Of a DNA stretch of 64,000 nucleotides, positions 51,237-60,856 are shown in pieces. The stretch comes from Lymantria dispar (Eukaryota; Arthropoda; Insecta; Lepidoptera; Erebidae), in contig CM063464.1 of assembly GCA_032191425.1 (NCBI GenBank), positions 9,243,001 to 9,307,000 of the forward strand, read 5' to 3'. The translations under genes were made by a program, and so were the position numbers. Below the pieces are notes generated by a model. It made no database searches. It saw only the letters and a program-made list of their open reading frames with translations, and was not told the origin of the DNA. The number at the start of each line of letters is the position of its first letter. Positions within the stretch are counted from its first letter, which is position 1.

Positions 51237-52525
51237 GGATGGGCGGGACTAGTTGAACATAGGGGCAAGTTGGGCAATCGAAATATCTCGCAAACTATTC
51301 GCCGTTCGCATAGGCATCGTATGGTGGAAAGAAATGGTAGCAGGAGGGGTAATCACAGGGCGATCGCTAATGGCAACTCGACAAACGAGCGAAGCACCAG
51401 TGTGTTTTGTTTATTTTGTGACCAAAAAGTAAAAACATCGTTTATCGCAAGTTTTCGTCTGTATTAGTCAAATTTTATCTGTTTTCAATCAGGTAGGTGT
51501 TAATTTTCCGTAAAATTATTGTACTTTTGATATATAGAAAGGTTCTCAGTATAAATCTTAGGGTTTTTTTTGTAATCTCACTTTTTTTTTTAAATTTTAG
51601 GATAGTTGAGCTATAGTTGCTCAAATTACTTCACGATTCAAACAACTAAAGTAATGAATATTTTATTTTTTTTATGATGCGAGCTTACAAGAGGACGGCT
51701 ACAAGATGTTCTTACACTATTGAAGACTTAAATAATGCTGCAAAGACCTTCAACGATAAAGGAGAAAGTATGAATGCCGGCACCAAAGAATTCGGTATCA
51801 AACGGATGACTTTTTTAAGATTTTCAAAGAAATTAAATGAAAGAGGTGATTCACCCATAGTGATAATGACGACTATTCCTGCCTAATAGGCTTTGGTTAG
51901 ACTATTCAGAAAGTTTACTAGGTGAAAGATGGATCCAGTGTCAAGCTTCCAGGGAATGGCCACATAAAATTGTGCTCCAGGTGGTCTTATCTTCGTTGTT
52001 GTCAATTGCAAGAGTGATCACAATGATTAAGTTGCTAAGACCATATTAATATCATCTTTTAAGATAATTAAGTCTGATTTTATACCGAAAGACTGAATCT
52101 AATCCTAAAGTTAGTCTTAAGATACGTTATGGTTTGTTTATTTTATTTTCTGTTAATTATCCAAAGATTTATTACCTACTTTAAAAGACTATAAATAAAG
52201 GGCTAATTATCAAACACATATTTTATTTTATATCTAGTTAACATTGAACCCCCGTATTGGCAAGACATTCTTAGTGCTCAACTGTAACCCGTAGCCTTGC
52301 TCAATTTACCCCACCTATGGGGTACGTTGAGCACGCTTGACTTTTCGTATTTAAATAGCTGTATCTCTTAAATTCGACTTGTTGCAAAAAAAATACTATA
52401 GGCACCTTTGGTAAAGGATAAACTACTAATAGGTACATCAGGCCACATAAGAACTCATTGAGACTCATAAATGAGGAGCTATATCCGCTCAAGTAAAAAC
52501 TTGCTCAAGTAGCCCAGCCCTACCC
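51237..52525 (+). mobile_element. pogo-like DNA transposon with internal deletion
   Basis: Left end GGATGGGCGGGACTAGTTGA and right end (reverse complement) GGGTAGGGCTGGGCTACTTG are imperfect terminal inverted repeats, each next to TA (51235-51236 and 52526-52527). The flanks rejoin into one RepI copy, which defines the boundaries. At about 1.29 kb it is shorter than autonomous elements of this type. It contains only the two ends of a transposase (51674-52010). Confidence 0.7.
51674..52010 (+). pseudogene. pogo-like transposase, N-terminal HTH fused close to C-terminal zinc-finger scrap
   Basis: ATG 51674 opens a 70-residue frame: MMRAYKRTATRCSYTIEDLN, NAAKTFNDKGESMNAGTKEF, GIKRMTFLRFSKKLNERGD. 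This fits the psq-type helix-turn-helix of pogo/Tigger and CENP-B-like proteins, which binds the terminal repeats (pattern Y.RKT.RG.Y..E.L..A......G.S...AA..FGI.R.TL...). A few residues later other frames give DDYSCL, then YSESLLGERWIQCQASREWP and HKI, resembling the C-terminal Cys-rich finger (Y.ES..GE.WIQC..C.EWAH). The DDE catalytic core normally between them, some 300 residues, is absent. Start chosen as the first ATG before the HTH. It is non-functional. Confidence 0.65.
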
Positions 52526-52552
52526 TATAAGACGAGTAAGAGTTTTATATCC

Positions 52553-53040
52553 CACTTGACTCCCTGCAAAGACGGGCTGTTTGAATCGTCGGGGATCCCA
52601 ATCTTACGGACAGATTGGAGTTGCTGGAGCAGCGGCGAGACTTTGGGTCACTCTGTGTACTCTACCGACTCTTTCACGGGGAGTGCTCCGAGGAACTGTT
52701 TGACTTGGTACCACCGTCACCATTCTACCAACGTACCACTCGACATCGTAGCAGAGTTCATCCATTTCACCAGGAAACGTTATGGTCTTCAACTGTACGT
52801 TTCCAGCGTTCATTTCTCCCACGTACGTGCAAGCTTTGGAATGAACTACCTGCTGCTGTGTTTCCCGAGCGCTATGACATGTCCTTCTTTAAACGAGGTT
52901 TAAGAAGAGTATTTCCTTCACGGTAGGCAGCGGCCTGGCTGTGCCCCTGGTATTGCAAAGGTCCATGTGCAGCAGTATCACTTACCATCAGGTGTGCTGC
53001 TTGCTCGTTTACCACCGTTTCCAATAAAAAAAAATAATAA
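52553..53040 (+). pseudogene. CR1-like LINE ORF2 C-terminus and 3' end
   Basis: Reads SLQRRAV, a stop (TGA, about 52571), then IVGDPNLTDRLELLEQRRDF, GSLCVLYRLFHGECSEELFD, LVPPSPFYQRTTRHRSRVHP, RFQRSFLPRTCKLWNELPAA and VFPERYDMSFFKRGLRRVFP, SR then stop. This is the conserved tail of CR1/jockey-type LINE proteins (FLPRT..LWN.LP..VFP..YD...FK). The 3' untranslated region CACTTACCATCAGGTGTGCT...AATAAAAAAAA matches the E-SINE tail. The other frame (52556-52903) and the minus-strand frame are shadows. It is inserted in RepI. Confidence 0.8.
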
Positions 53041-53169
53041 TATCGAACTAAGCCGTTTCATCTGATGCCTTCTGGTCAATAATTACATTCCCAAGGAGGA
53101 TTAGCATTAGGAGGCTGTGGTTCATAAAACTATTTCCGATATTCAATTGATATATTATCAAAAGGAGTA

Positions 53170-53170
53170 C

Positions 53171-53267
<97 letters not shown>
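53170..53267. repeat. (TA)n microsatellite, about 98 bp
   Basis: Nearly pure AT dinucleotides with one ACAT interruption; the longest in the window. Confidence 0.95.
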
Positions 53268-53269
<2 letters not shown>

Positions 53270-53351
53270 CGACCCCTAGTATTTGGAAGCAGAGTGATGT
53301 TCACATTCATTATTGGACATATGCCCCTCTAACGTCGAATGCCAACATTGC

Positions 53352-53475
53352 TGCAGGTGGGTTGTCGATCGGGCCGACCACTGAGGACAAGGAATTTTGC
53401 ACCAGTGGCCAGCCCAGCGACAAAGGCGACGTGCTACGGGTTACGGGATCAAGCGCCGCCCCTCTGCCGATTAAC
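53352..53475 (+). mobile_element. R1-like LINE fragment (subfamily 3)
   Basis: GATCGGGCCGACCACTGAGG, ACAAAGGCGACGTGCTACGG, GCGCCGCCCCTCTGCCG. Lacks the poly(A) and the last 50 bp. Confidence 0.65.
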
Positions 53476-53549
53476 CTGATGATCTCAGGAGATTTTTAAA
53501 ATTCCCCCTGGAAAGTAAAACACGCATATTCCTAATCTATCACTAGTCA

Positions 53550-53786
53550 TTGTGAAGAAAGTGTGAATGTGAGCAATGAGGTTCGGTGATTTTAAAGTCC
53601 AAAAACCCGCCACACACAAACGCCTACAGAAAGTTGGGCTGCCGGCTCTCTCGCTCACTGAATGAAATGTAGTAACAAATTGCTACAACTCAGACGTCAA
53701 TTTTCTGCGAGAGTTTGGTACTATGCCGGACGGAACAGTCCGCAATTGTAGACAGACAACTCTCTAGTATGTTCCTACCACATTTG
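53550..53786 (-). mobile_element. E-SINE copy, 3' end lost
   Basis: Read on +: GAAAGTGTGAATGTGAGCAA, AAGTTGGGCTGCCGGCTCTC, ACTCAGACGTCAATTTTCTG, GACGGAACAGTCCGC, ending near TGTTCCTACCAC. Confidence 0.75.
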
Positions 53787-53891
53787 ATATTAAGTTGACC
53801 CCAAGCAATTATATAAAGTGCGGGATGAAGATAGTAACGACGATTATCGAATAACGGTGCATACTTATGCTCAGCGGCGGCCTTACCCATT

Positions 53892-53950
53892 GCGAGGCTC
53901 CGGGCGGCAGGTCTTTGCGAGGCCCCGGGCGGCAGGTCTTTGCGAGGCCC
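53892..53950. repeat. Tandem 25-bp repeat in the hAT subterminal region
   Basis: Two full copies of a 25-bp unit (GCGAGGCYCCGGGCGGCAGG plus TCTTT) and a partial third. A single related block is near the right end (55478-55492). These could be transposase-binding subterminal motifs. Confidence 0.85.
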
Positions 53951-54469
53951 TTTATCCTTCGTGAAAAGTATGAGATACGAAAGTAGGTCTGGTTGTTTGG
54001 TTTAGGGATTTGTCATATTTGATGAAAAATACTAAAGTTGTACAAATAAATAAAATTTAAGTTTTATAATATTGAAAACAAAGTGAAAAATATAATTAAT
54101 AAGTAAAAAAAGTGAGCCGTCGCCCAGGACGCCTGACAGATGTGAAATATCGAAACTATTTTGTACGAGTAGAGACACGGTATCGAATATAAAGTATCGA
54201 TACTAAACTCATGAATAGTATCGAAAGATAAGTAACGTACTGTTTAAAGTATTGAGTACTTTTATTTACTTTATCTTTAGGTATTGAGTACTTTTCTTTC
54301 GATACCGATACATTTGGATTTCGATATTTTAGTCAATAAGTACTTTTTGGTAGGTATCGTATCGAATAAATTATCCATTTTAAAATTGACTTTACGACTC
54401 ATATTTATGGTAACGTCATTTAGTACAAACGAAATGAACCTTCTAAAACGTAACTTGAAATAATTTGCG

Positions 54470-54970
54470 ATTTATAAACCAGAAATAGCGCCATCTATCG
54501 AGCAAACGACCAACTCTAAGCTACAATATATTTTATAAAGAACTCTCTAATCCTGATATGACAATAAGACAAGCTGTTTAAAGTGAGTCAAAATCCAATT
54601 CTTAAGGAGTTGGTGACATACAAACAAATAAATATACAGCTGAAGCTAATAAAAGCCTATAAAAAATGAAATGCTTTCATCCGTTCACAGACATTCTTTC
54701 CGCACGAAGAGTGTGATTTAGGAAACAGAAATGGCGGCATTTATCGAGCTAACGACCAACTCTCAGCTTCAATATATTTAATAAAGAAATTTTTAATCCT
54801 GTAATGATAATAAGACAAACTATCTAAATAATTTTAACGTCATTGGTCCTCCTTAAATTTTCAACTTTTAAATGAAAATTTACTGTTTAAAGTGAGTCAA
54901 AATCCAATTCCTATGAAGTCGGTAATATAAAAAGAAATAAATATATATACACCTGAAACTAATAAAAGCC
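54470..54970. repeat. Diverged direct duplication inside the hAT element
   Basis: 54475-54665 and 54722-54965 share ACCAACTCT.AGCT.CAATAT, AATAAGACAA, GTTTAAAGTGAGTCAAAATC, CAATTC, and CTAATAAAAGCCTATAAAAA. The second copy has about 50 extra bases. Indicates an internal duplication before or during amplification. Confidence 0.75.
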
Positions 54971-55349
54971 TATAAAAAAACGGGTTTCGTAGCTGAAAGT
55001 AAACTAAATACCATACCTACTGGTATATTTATATTACTAAGTTAGAGAATTTTACATTAATTTATAAAACAAGTATATATGCATAAAAGAACATTAGATT
55101 ACGACAGGAACTAATACGATAACACTAAGGCATAAAGTATTAATAAAACATCGCGATATTTTTCCAAAAACGATGATTTTTATTCAATAAACATTTATTT
55201 TCATTAATATACATTATAAGTAACAATTTACTTTGAGTTCACTAGATGGCGTTGTACAAAATTTTAAATCGCACTATGGTTTCGTTACAAAAATGTAGGT
55301 ATATGCATCCAAATATGTATTTATTATTTAATTAATAGGGGACCGCGAG

Positions 55350-55370
55350 GCGTGGCGTTAAACGCCACGC
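55350..55370. repeat. Perfect 10-bp palindrome
   Basis: GCGTGGCGTT, one base, AACGCCACGC. GC-rich island inside the AT-rich centre of the hAT element. Confidence 0.9.
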
Positions 55371-55534
55371 GACGATCACGGTCACCCTCGCCTATAGATG
55401 TTTCACATCAAAAATGTAATTTAAAATCTATATTTTTTTAAATTTGCTTGGTTTGTTGCGTGAGGCCCCTGTAAGCGCGAGGCCCCGGGCGATTGCCCTG
55501 TTCGCCACCCCCTAAGGCCGCCACTGCTTATGCT

Positions 55535-55950
55535 TTCAGATCAAATTTTAGAATACGTTTTCAACTCAATATCTCTGTTTGTAGACCTTGGTCTTATCAC
55601 TACTTAAAGTCAATCAATATTAAGTAACGTAATTTTATAATTATATTAGCAACATTGTATATAATTATAGCAACACGATATATCAGAATTTCATTACGTG
55701 TTAAGGCCTTGTCATGTACTAACGAAATAGGTATTCGTGTAATAAATACTCAGAATTGTATCTTAATTTCTTCATAGATACATTGTATACGGACATGGTA
55801 TGGCCTAAGTAAGAGTTTTCTATTTATGCTGATACCTAACTCATGAATGTTTTGGTTTTGTTCGGTTTAATCCACCGTAAAGAATGTTTGGATTAATAGT
55901 TGATGTCAAAAGGTGGGATAATGACTGTTAATAAGGTGGTAGCACGTTTC
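55535..55950. other. Unassigned AT-rich spacer
   Basis: No gene or repeat recognised. Confidence 0.5.
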
Positions 55951-56172
55951 GTGTGGTGACAGAGTAAAAATACAGGTCCCCAGGCCTATTTTGATCGTAC
56001 GTGTCATAAAAGTCGACTATAGAATAAAATATGCACGTAATATATATATGTAAGAGAAAGAAAATTCGAGATAAAACCCCATACCAGACTTTATGACCAG
56101 TGGGGTAGTAGTTCAATCTCCCTTGCATAGTAGAGGAGGTTCGAATGAACAGTAGGGCATAATGAGTTGAGA
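55951..56172 (+). mobile_element. TGA-SINE copy
   Basis: From CGTGTGGTGACAGAGTAAAA to GGCATAATGAGTTGAGACGA; diverged. Confidence 0.75.
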
Positions 56173-56366
56173 CGACTACTGCAAAAAAATAACAATTAAA
56201 GAACATCATTGTTTCTTTACAATGGGCTCACCATAATGACATCAAATATAAGATATTTACTTACACAATTAAGCTAAAGAATATAGGTATAGTAAAAATA
56301 TACATCATGTGCTCATGAAGTTCATGAGATAGGTACTAAATTGTCAAATTTTCTTACCTTGCCAAT

Positions 56367-56624
56367 TTGAAGCAAATACCTCAATATAATTTTGAAGCTA
56401 TCGTCGTAAGTGCGGCTACTTCAGGCATAAATCGATTATCTTCAACTTCCAGAATCACCTATAATACATCATTATTAACTAAAGTTATCAGACGATACGT
56501 GGTTTGTTTCGCAGTTCAAATTTCTATAACATCAGTGAAAAAACTAAGAACCAAATTTACAGTGTTCGTTCCGCAAGCGTGGACTATAGCCCACTTATAT
56601 TCCATAGCGAACCGTAGGTATTAA
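56367..56624. other. Unassigned possible coding remnant
   Basis: A plus-strand frame of 85 codons is open, but the minus strand also shows coding-like pieces: VILEVEDNRFMPEVAALTTI then ASKLY (about 56455-56380), preceded by an AG and followed by AAG|GTAAGA near 56360. No domain is recognised on either strand. Either a decayed mobile-element ORF or chance. Confidence 0.2.
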
Positions 56625-56696
56625 ACTATTTATATTCCATAATTACTAGGATTATTAACAAAAATACCAAACAAAAACAAATATAATTACAACATT

Positions 56697-56995
56697 TTTT
56701 TTTTTTTTTTTTTTTTGTGGGTGGGCCGCGGTCGGCGCGCCTCCGCACCACTCCGTCCGGGGCGACAGAGGGGCTTGAGCACGCAACTCCCGCGACCCAC
56801 CCGAAGCCCACGTCGCCTTCGTCGTTGGGCCGACCACTGGAGCAGCGTTAACTTGTCGTCAGTGGTCGGCCCGACGGAATACCCCCTATTGGGGTACCCT
56901 CCCAAAGACCGACGTCCCCCCTCGGGGGGGACGTCGGTCTTTCCTCACGCGGTCGGCCTCTCGGCGGGTGACGGACTAATCCCCGGTCACGTCAC
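56697..56995 (-). mobile_element. R1-like LINE 3' end, with target-site duplication
   Basis: T-run at 56697-56716 (poly(A) side), full 3' untranslated region, perfect 14-bp duplication ATAATTACAACATT (56683-56696 and 56996-57009). Nearly identical in sequence to 34652-34979. Frames inside are shadows. Confidence 0.9.
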
Positions 56996-57009
56996 ATAAT
57001 TACAACATT

Positions 57010-58178
57010 ACACCAATCAATAAACAAAATACTTATTTTTGGAGTTTTTGGCGGGAATCTGAAGTGTCATGTGGTGTTCTTGTATTATATTCAATATCTT
57101 TGTGTTTTAACGTGTTATATTAAATAATTTTGATGGCATTTTATGTATATTGTGGCAAAGCTGCTGAGGTGTAGTGAATATGATATAAAATTGCTATACA
57201 TACCTTTTTGTTTCCACCAAAATTCTCAAAAGGTAACCTTAACAGTGGCCATTACATTGTTGAGAGCGACACATTGACTTACTGACAGACCATTACTGAC
57301 ATGAAGAAACTGAGAACTTGAAAAGATAATTATAACTCGACACTGGCAAAAATGGCTCGTATTTGTAGCTGATTGCCAAGACAAAAAAGAAGAAGAAGAA
57401 ATACTTATTTTGAATAAAGAAGTCCATGTTCTAAAAATAAAATAAATTTGAAATTTGAATTCATAGCCAAATAACTTTTTTTTAAATGGTCGATAACTAC
57501 CGGACAATGGAAGTTTATTATTAAAGATCTATTATTTAGAGGAAGCAAATATATTAACGGAATTTTATATTTACTCTATGACTGTATTCTAGTAATGAAC
57601 TGACAACTAGTATAAATAAAGAGAGTGTCTTTACCTATCAAATAGGTATAACTATTGAACAATATGTAAAAATTATTTTATTAGTTTCACAATATTGCGT
57701 CCACTTAAATCCATAGCAAAATGATTTCCCACTGGCCTTAACCTTAATAGCAAAGAAATCAGGTTAGCACAACATTTGCAGGAAATATGTATTACCAAGT
57801 AGCGACTAATAGTAATTGCCAACTAATTACTTATCGCGTAATTGCACGTATTATCACTATTAGTACAACGAAATACGGGATGTGAAAAAAATTACAAAGC
57901 GTTTCATCGACGACTTTGTATGTAGTTATCATAAATTGATTTAACTAAATCAGCAATGCTAATAAAATTATTTTGACTTTTTAAACATTTTAAAGTGCTT
58001 GCAATCGAAGCAATTACTTTGATTACTTGAGATTCAATTGCATTGAACGTTTAATAGGTTAATTGATTACCTCGATTATTATTACTTTCTGAATTTCAAG
58101 AGTTTGAAGCTTTATTTCTTCATCCTTCTAATAATATTATTTTCATTTTTATTAAAAAACACCGCTTCAAGGAGTAAA
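57010..58178. other. Unassigned spacer
   Basis: 1.2 kb with no recognised repeat. A 93-codon minus-strand frame (57226-57507) has no recognisable domain. 57040-57110 (TTTTTGGCGGGAATCTGAAG) is a little different in composition. Confidence 0.45.
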
Positions 58179-58400
58179 TCATCATCATCATCATCGCAGC
58201 CTACATACGTCCCACTTTGGCTCGGGCCTCCTCCACAATGGGAGGGAACTTGACCTACTATACTATACTGGTCAGACATGTTGGTATAGGGTTTTATTTC
58301 GAGTTTTCATTCTCTTGCATAGATGTTATATGCATATTGTATCCCTTAGTGATCTTTTACGGGCCATGGGCGAGATAGGGAGTGGTAAATTGTATTCTTA
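58179..58400 (-). mobile_element. TGA-SINE, near full length
   Basis: CATCATCATCATCGCAGCCT through GGGAGTGGTAAATTGTATTC. Confidence 0.85.
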
Positions 58401-58469
58401 AGGAGTAAATAATGTACAAAACTTACACCTAGCCTCAAAACAAAAACTTATGAAGCATACAATGAATGG

Positions 58470-58650
58470 TTCGGTATGATGGCAGCTACGGTTACTGCCA
58501 ATCCTTATTCCTGGTGAGTGTCGTAAAAGACCACTAGAGATTTATATAAACCTGGGCTAACACTGGTCAATAATTACATTCACAAGGAGGGTTGATTTTA
58601 GGCAAGCTGACGGTCGTAAACTTATTAGGTACCACAGTTTGAGCTGTTTT
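58470..58650 (+). mobile_element. RepI, uninterrupted copy
   Basis: GGCAGCTACGGTTACTGCCA, TCGTAAAAGACCACTAGAGA, GGTCAATAATTACATTCACA, GGGTTGATTTTAGGC. It serves as the empty-site model for 51187-53120. Confidence 0.55.
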
Positions 58651-58789
58651 CACAAATTTTGTTTTCTCGTATTTTTTTTTAGCTTTTCGTTTGTTACTTT
58701 AACATATTTCTGCAAGTTCTCATGTGTCTGCCTGACATAATCAAACTGTTGACTGAAATGTGTAGTGTTAACTCAAATGTCCAAGATAT

Positions 58790-59160
58790 CTATACAAATT
58801 GTTACTTGCAAATTGTGCCGACTCTTTTTTTTTGGGGAGTCGACTACGGTCAGCGCACCCGGCGCCTGGCTCCGTCCGGGGTTACAGAGGGGTTGGGCGC
58901 GGCCCCGTAACCCACCCGTGGCACGTCGCCTTCATCGTTGGGCTGACCACTGGTGCAGGGTGACTTGTCGTCAGTGGTCGGAGGAATACCAAGGGGTATT
59001 CCGTCGGGCCGACTCGGAGGAGCACCCTCTCTTCGACTGACGTCCTCCCTTCGTAAAGGACGTTCACGACGCTGCTCCGCTCAAGCGAAATTGTGCCTTG
59101 TCTGGGAGTAATTTGAGTCCTTTAATTTGGTTATTTTATGATGTCTGCAGCGATAGAAAG
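58790..59160 (+). mobile_element. tRNA-SINE body split by an R1-like insertion
   Basis: Sequence left of 58820 and right of 59087 rejoins as CAAATTGTGCCTTGTCTGGG then AGTAATTTGAGTCCTTTAAT, a diverged form of the tRNA-SINE body. The tRNA-like head is not clear. Confidence 0.45.
58820..59087 (-). mobile_element. R1-like LINE 3' end, with target-site duplication
   Basis: T-run near 58824-58833. Body TACGGTCAGCGCACCCGGCG, CTTCATCGTTGGGCTGACCA. A 10-bp duplication AAATTGTGCC flanks it (58810-58819 and 59088-59097). Confidence 0.8.
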
Positions 59161-59294
59161 ATTTATTGTTTACTGCGGACTTACTCGTCTTTAAAATAAA
59201 ATAATAGCAATATGTACCTACTATGAAATAAGAGCACATATTGAGTCAACTTGAAGTAATCGGTGTAGAGCAAGGTGATGATGATAACAATGAA

Positions 59295-59375
59295 TGGTAC
59301 TCCAGAGGGGATCGAACCCACGATAATAGGCATGAAAGACAAGTAGTTAGACAACTGCGCTATCTGTGCAATTAT
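59295..59375 (-). mobile_element. tRNA-derived SINE head
   Basis: Minus strand: box A-like AGATAGCGCAGTTGTCTAAC and box B TGGGTTCGATCCCC. Confidence 0.6.
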
Positions 59376-59444
59376 ACTCAATATATTGGGTTTTTTACCA
59401 GCTTCACAAGAATATAATCTCTATTCCGAATAATCAACATACAT

Positions 59445-59535
59445 ATTCTGAATCTGGGTATTTCCAGTCTTTAACAGAATATTTTAAAGTCCCTCACAAT
59501 AGAAGATTTAGTTCTTAGTGTGGCGTATTGTTTTA
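59445..59535 (+). mobile_element. tRNA-derived SINE 3' scrap
   Basis: TATTCTGAATCTGGGTATTT, TTTAAAGTCCCTCACAATAG, GTGGCGTATTGTTTT follow the order of the SINE tail at 26430-26534. Confidence 0.5.
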
Positions 59536-60656
59536 AAAAGAATATATTAAAAATAAAAATGGATATGTATTTTATAGATGCGTTACAATTTTGTGTCAGT
59601 ATACACTAATATTTATCAATCATTTATCGCACACGTGAGAGAGTGTAAGGAACATTAAAAAATAACAATATGACGAATGCTTGTAATAAATAAAAGAAGA
59701 TTATATTATATATAGATATTAATTTCATGCGGTACGTCCGAATTTAAATGTTTTATTAGATTTTACAAAAATTTTGAACATTTCTACAACATTCTAGGAT
59801 AAAGGATTAAGGAACAATATAAATGTTTCAAAAAATAAAGTTATTGAAAAGATTACATAATGTATATATTTCATAGAAGTTAAAATAATGTGCAACCTGT
59901 ATATGTTGATAATGAATTTCAAGTTGAACTTTTCACCGTATCAGAAGATTTTTAATCATAAAACCGTTCCCCGATTTGAGGCCAAAAATGTGAGAATCTT
60001 CAACAGAAAAAAAAACTAATCGTTCGAGTAAAACCTGCTCTTAATCTAAAACAACTTAAAATGTCATCTAACTATAATTATTTTAATTACTATTATAATA
60101 AGAAGGGTTCCAACAACTTCATTTCCCAAAACCATCTAGATACAAACCAGATCGGTCCTTCACAAAATACACATAAATTAAGCTCTCTTATTTCGCTTAC
60201 AAATTGTGCTCAACTTTGAGTTTATAGTTCATAAAACTAATGTGAGATAAAATAGTGAATTTATAATTAACATTAATGGCTTTAAACTATTAACAGCTAC
60301 CGGAAAAAAGCCGAATAGAGACATAAAAATAAATATATATGTAGATTGAACGATAAACGTTTTTATATTGAATTAAGCGTCACGACAATCGATGCGTTTG
60401 GTTAAGATGAAACACTAACTAATAGCTTATTTTACAATTATCACAGTATTATATGAGTATCTAGCTTAACGAAGTTGCATCTGATTTACATATTAACTAT
60501 ATTATTGCAAATTTACATGGAAATTTCATAGTAAATGAGGTAGCCCAAATATATGAATCACATTTAGTTCTTCAAAGCACTGAATAGTCCATTTATGATT
60601 AAAAATTCATGAAAAACTTGAGTTATATCAAGTTACATGAATTAGGTTTATTTTTT
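59536..60656. other. Unassigned AT-rich spacer
   Basis: No coding-like frame or repeat recognised. Confidence 0.5.
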
Positions 60657-60826
60657 TCGTGTAGTGTCGTAAAATGGCGACCAAGGCATATAATATGCAT
60701 ATAATCTCTATGTAAGAGCAGACAAAGACTGACCAGCGTGGTATAGGAGGTCTATTTCCCTCCCATAGGAAAGGAGGCTCGAGCCCATTAGTGGGACCTG
60801 TATGGTCTAAGATGATGATGATATCG
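60657..60826 (+). mobile_element. TGA-SINE copy with internal deletion
   Basis: From TCGTGTAGTGTCGTAAAATG to GGTCTAAGATGATGATGATA. Parts of the 5' region and the AACTCGAAATAAAACCC block are missing. Confidence 0.75.
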
Positions 60827-60856
60827 ACTACAGATATAGCTATTACGAATGTGAAT

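Larger units (their letters stand above)
51187..53120 (+). mobile_element. Repeat RepI split by a pogo-like element and a CR1-like LINE
   Basis: Pieces at 51187-51236, 52526-52552 and about 53055-53120 line up in order with an unsplit copy at 58470-58650 (ACTGCCAATCCTT...GTCGTA, then the TAAGACGAGTAAGAGTTTTA stretch, then GGTCAATAATTACATTC.CA). The left junction falls on the TA dinucleotide expected for a pogo/mariner-type insertion. Confidence 0.65.
53872..55526. mobile_element. Non-autonomous hAT-type element with 8-bp target duplication
   Basis: Left end CAGCGGCGGCCTTACCC and right end (reverse complement) CAGTGGCGGCCTTAGGG are inverted repeats of about 17 bp with two or three mismatches. 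They are flanked by the perfect 8-bp duplication CTTATGCT (53864-53871 and 55527-55534). CAG...CTG ends with 8-bp duplications are the hAT hallmark. Length 1655 bp. No transposase frame is present, so it would need a transposase supplied elsewhere. The GC-rich subterminal blocks (GCGAGGCCCCGGGCG) appear near both ends; the centre is AT-rich. Confidence 0.8.

Noticed and set aside
52556..52903. 115-codon plus frame overlapping the CR1-like ORF
   Set aside because: The neighbouring frame carries the conserved LINE motifs. A similar shadow appears opposite the decayed copy at 30091-30315, as expected for a shared frame artefact.
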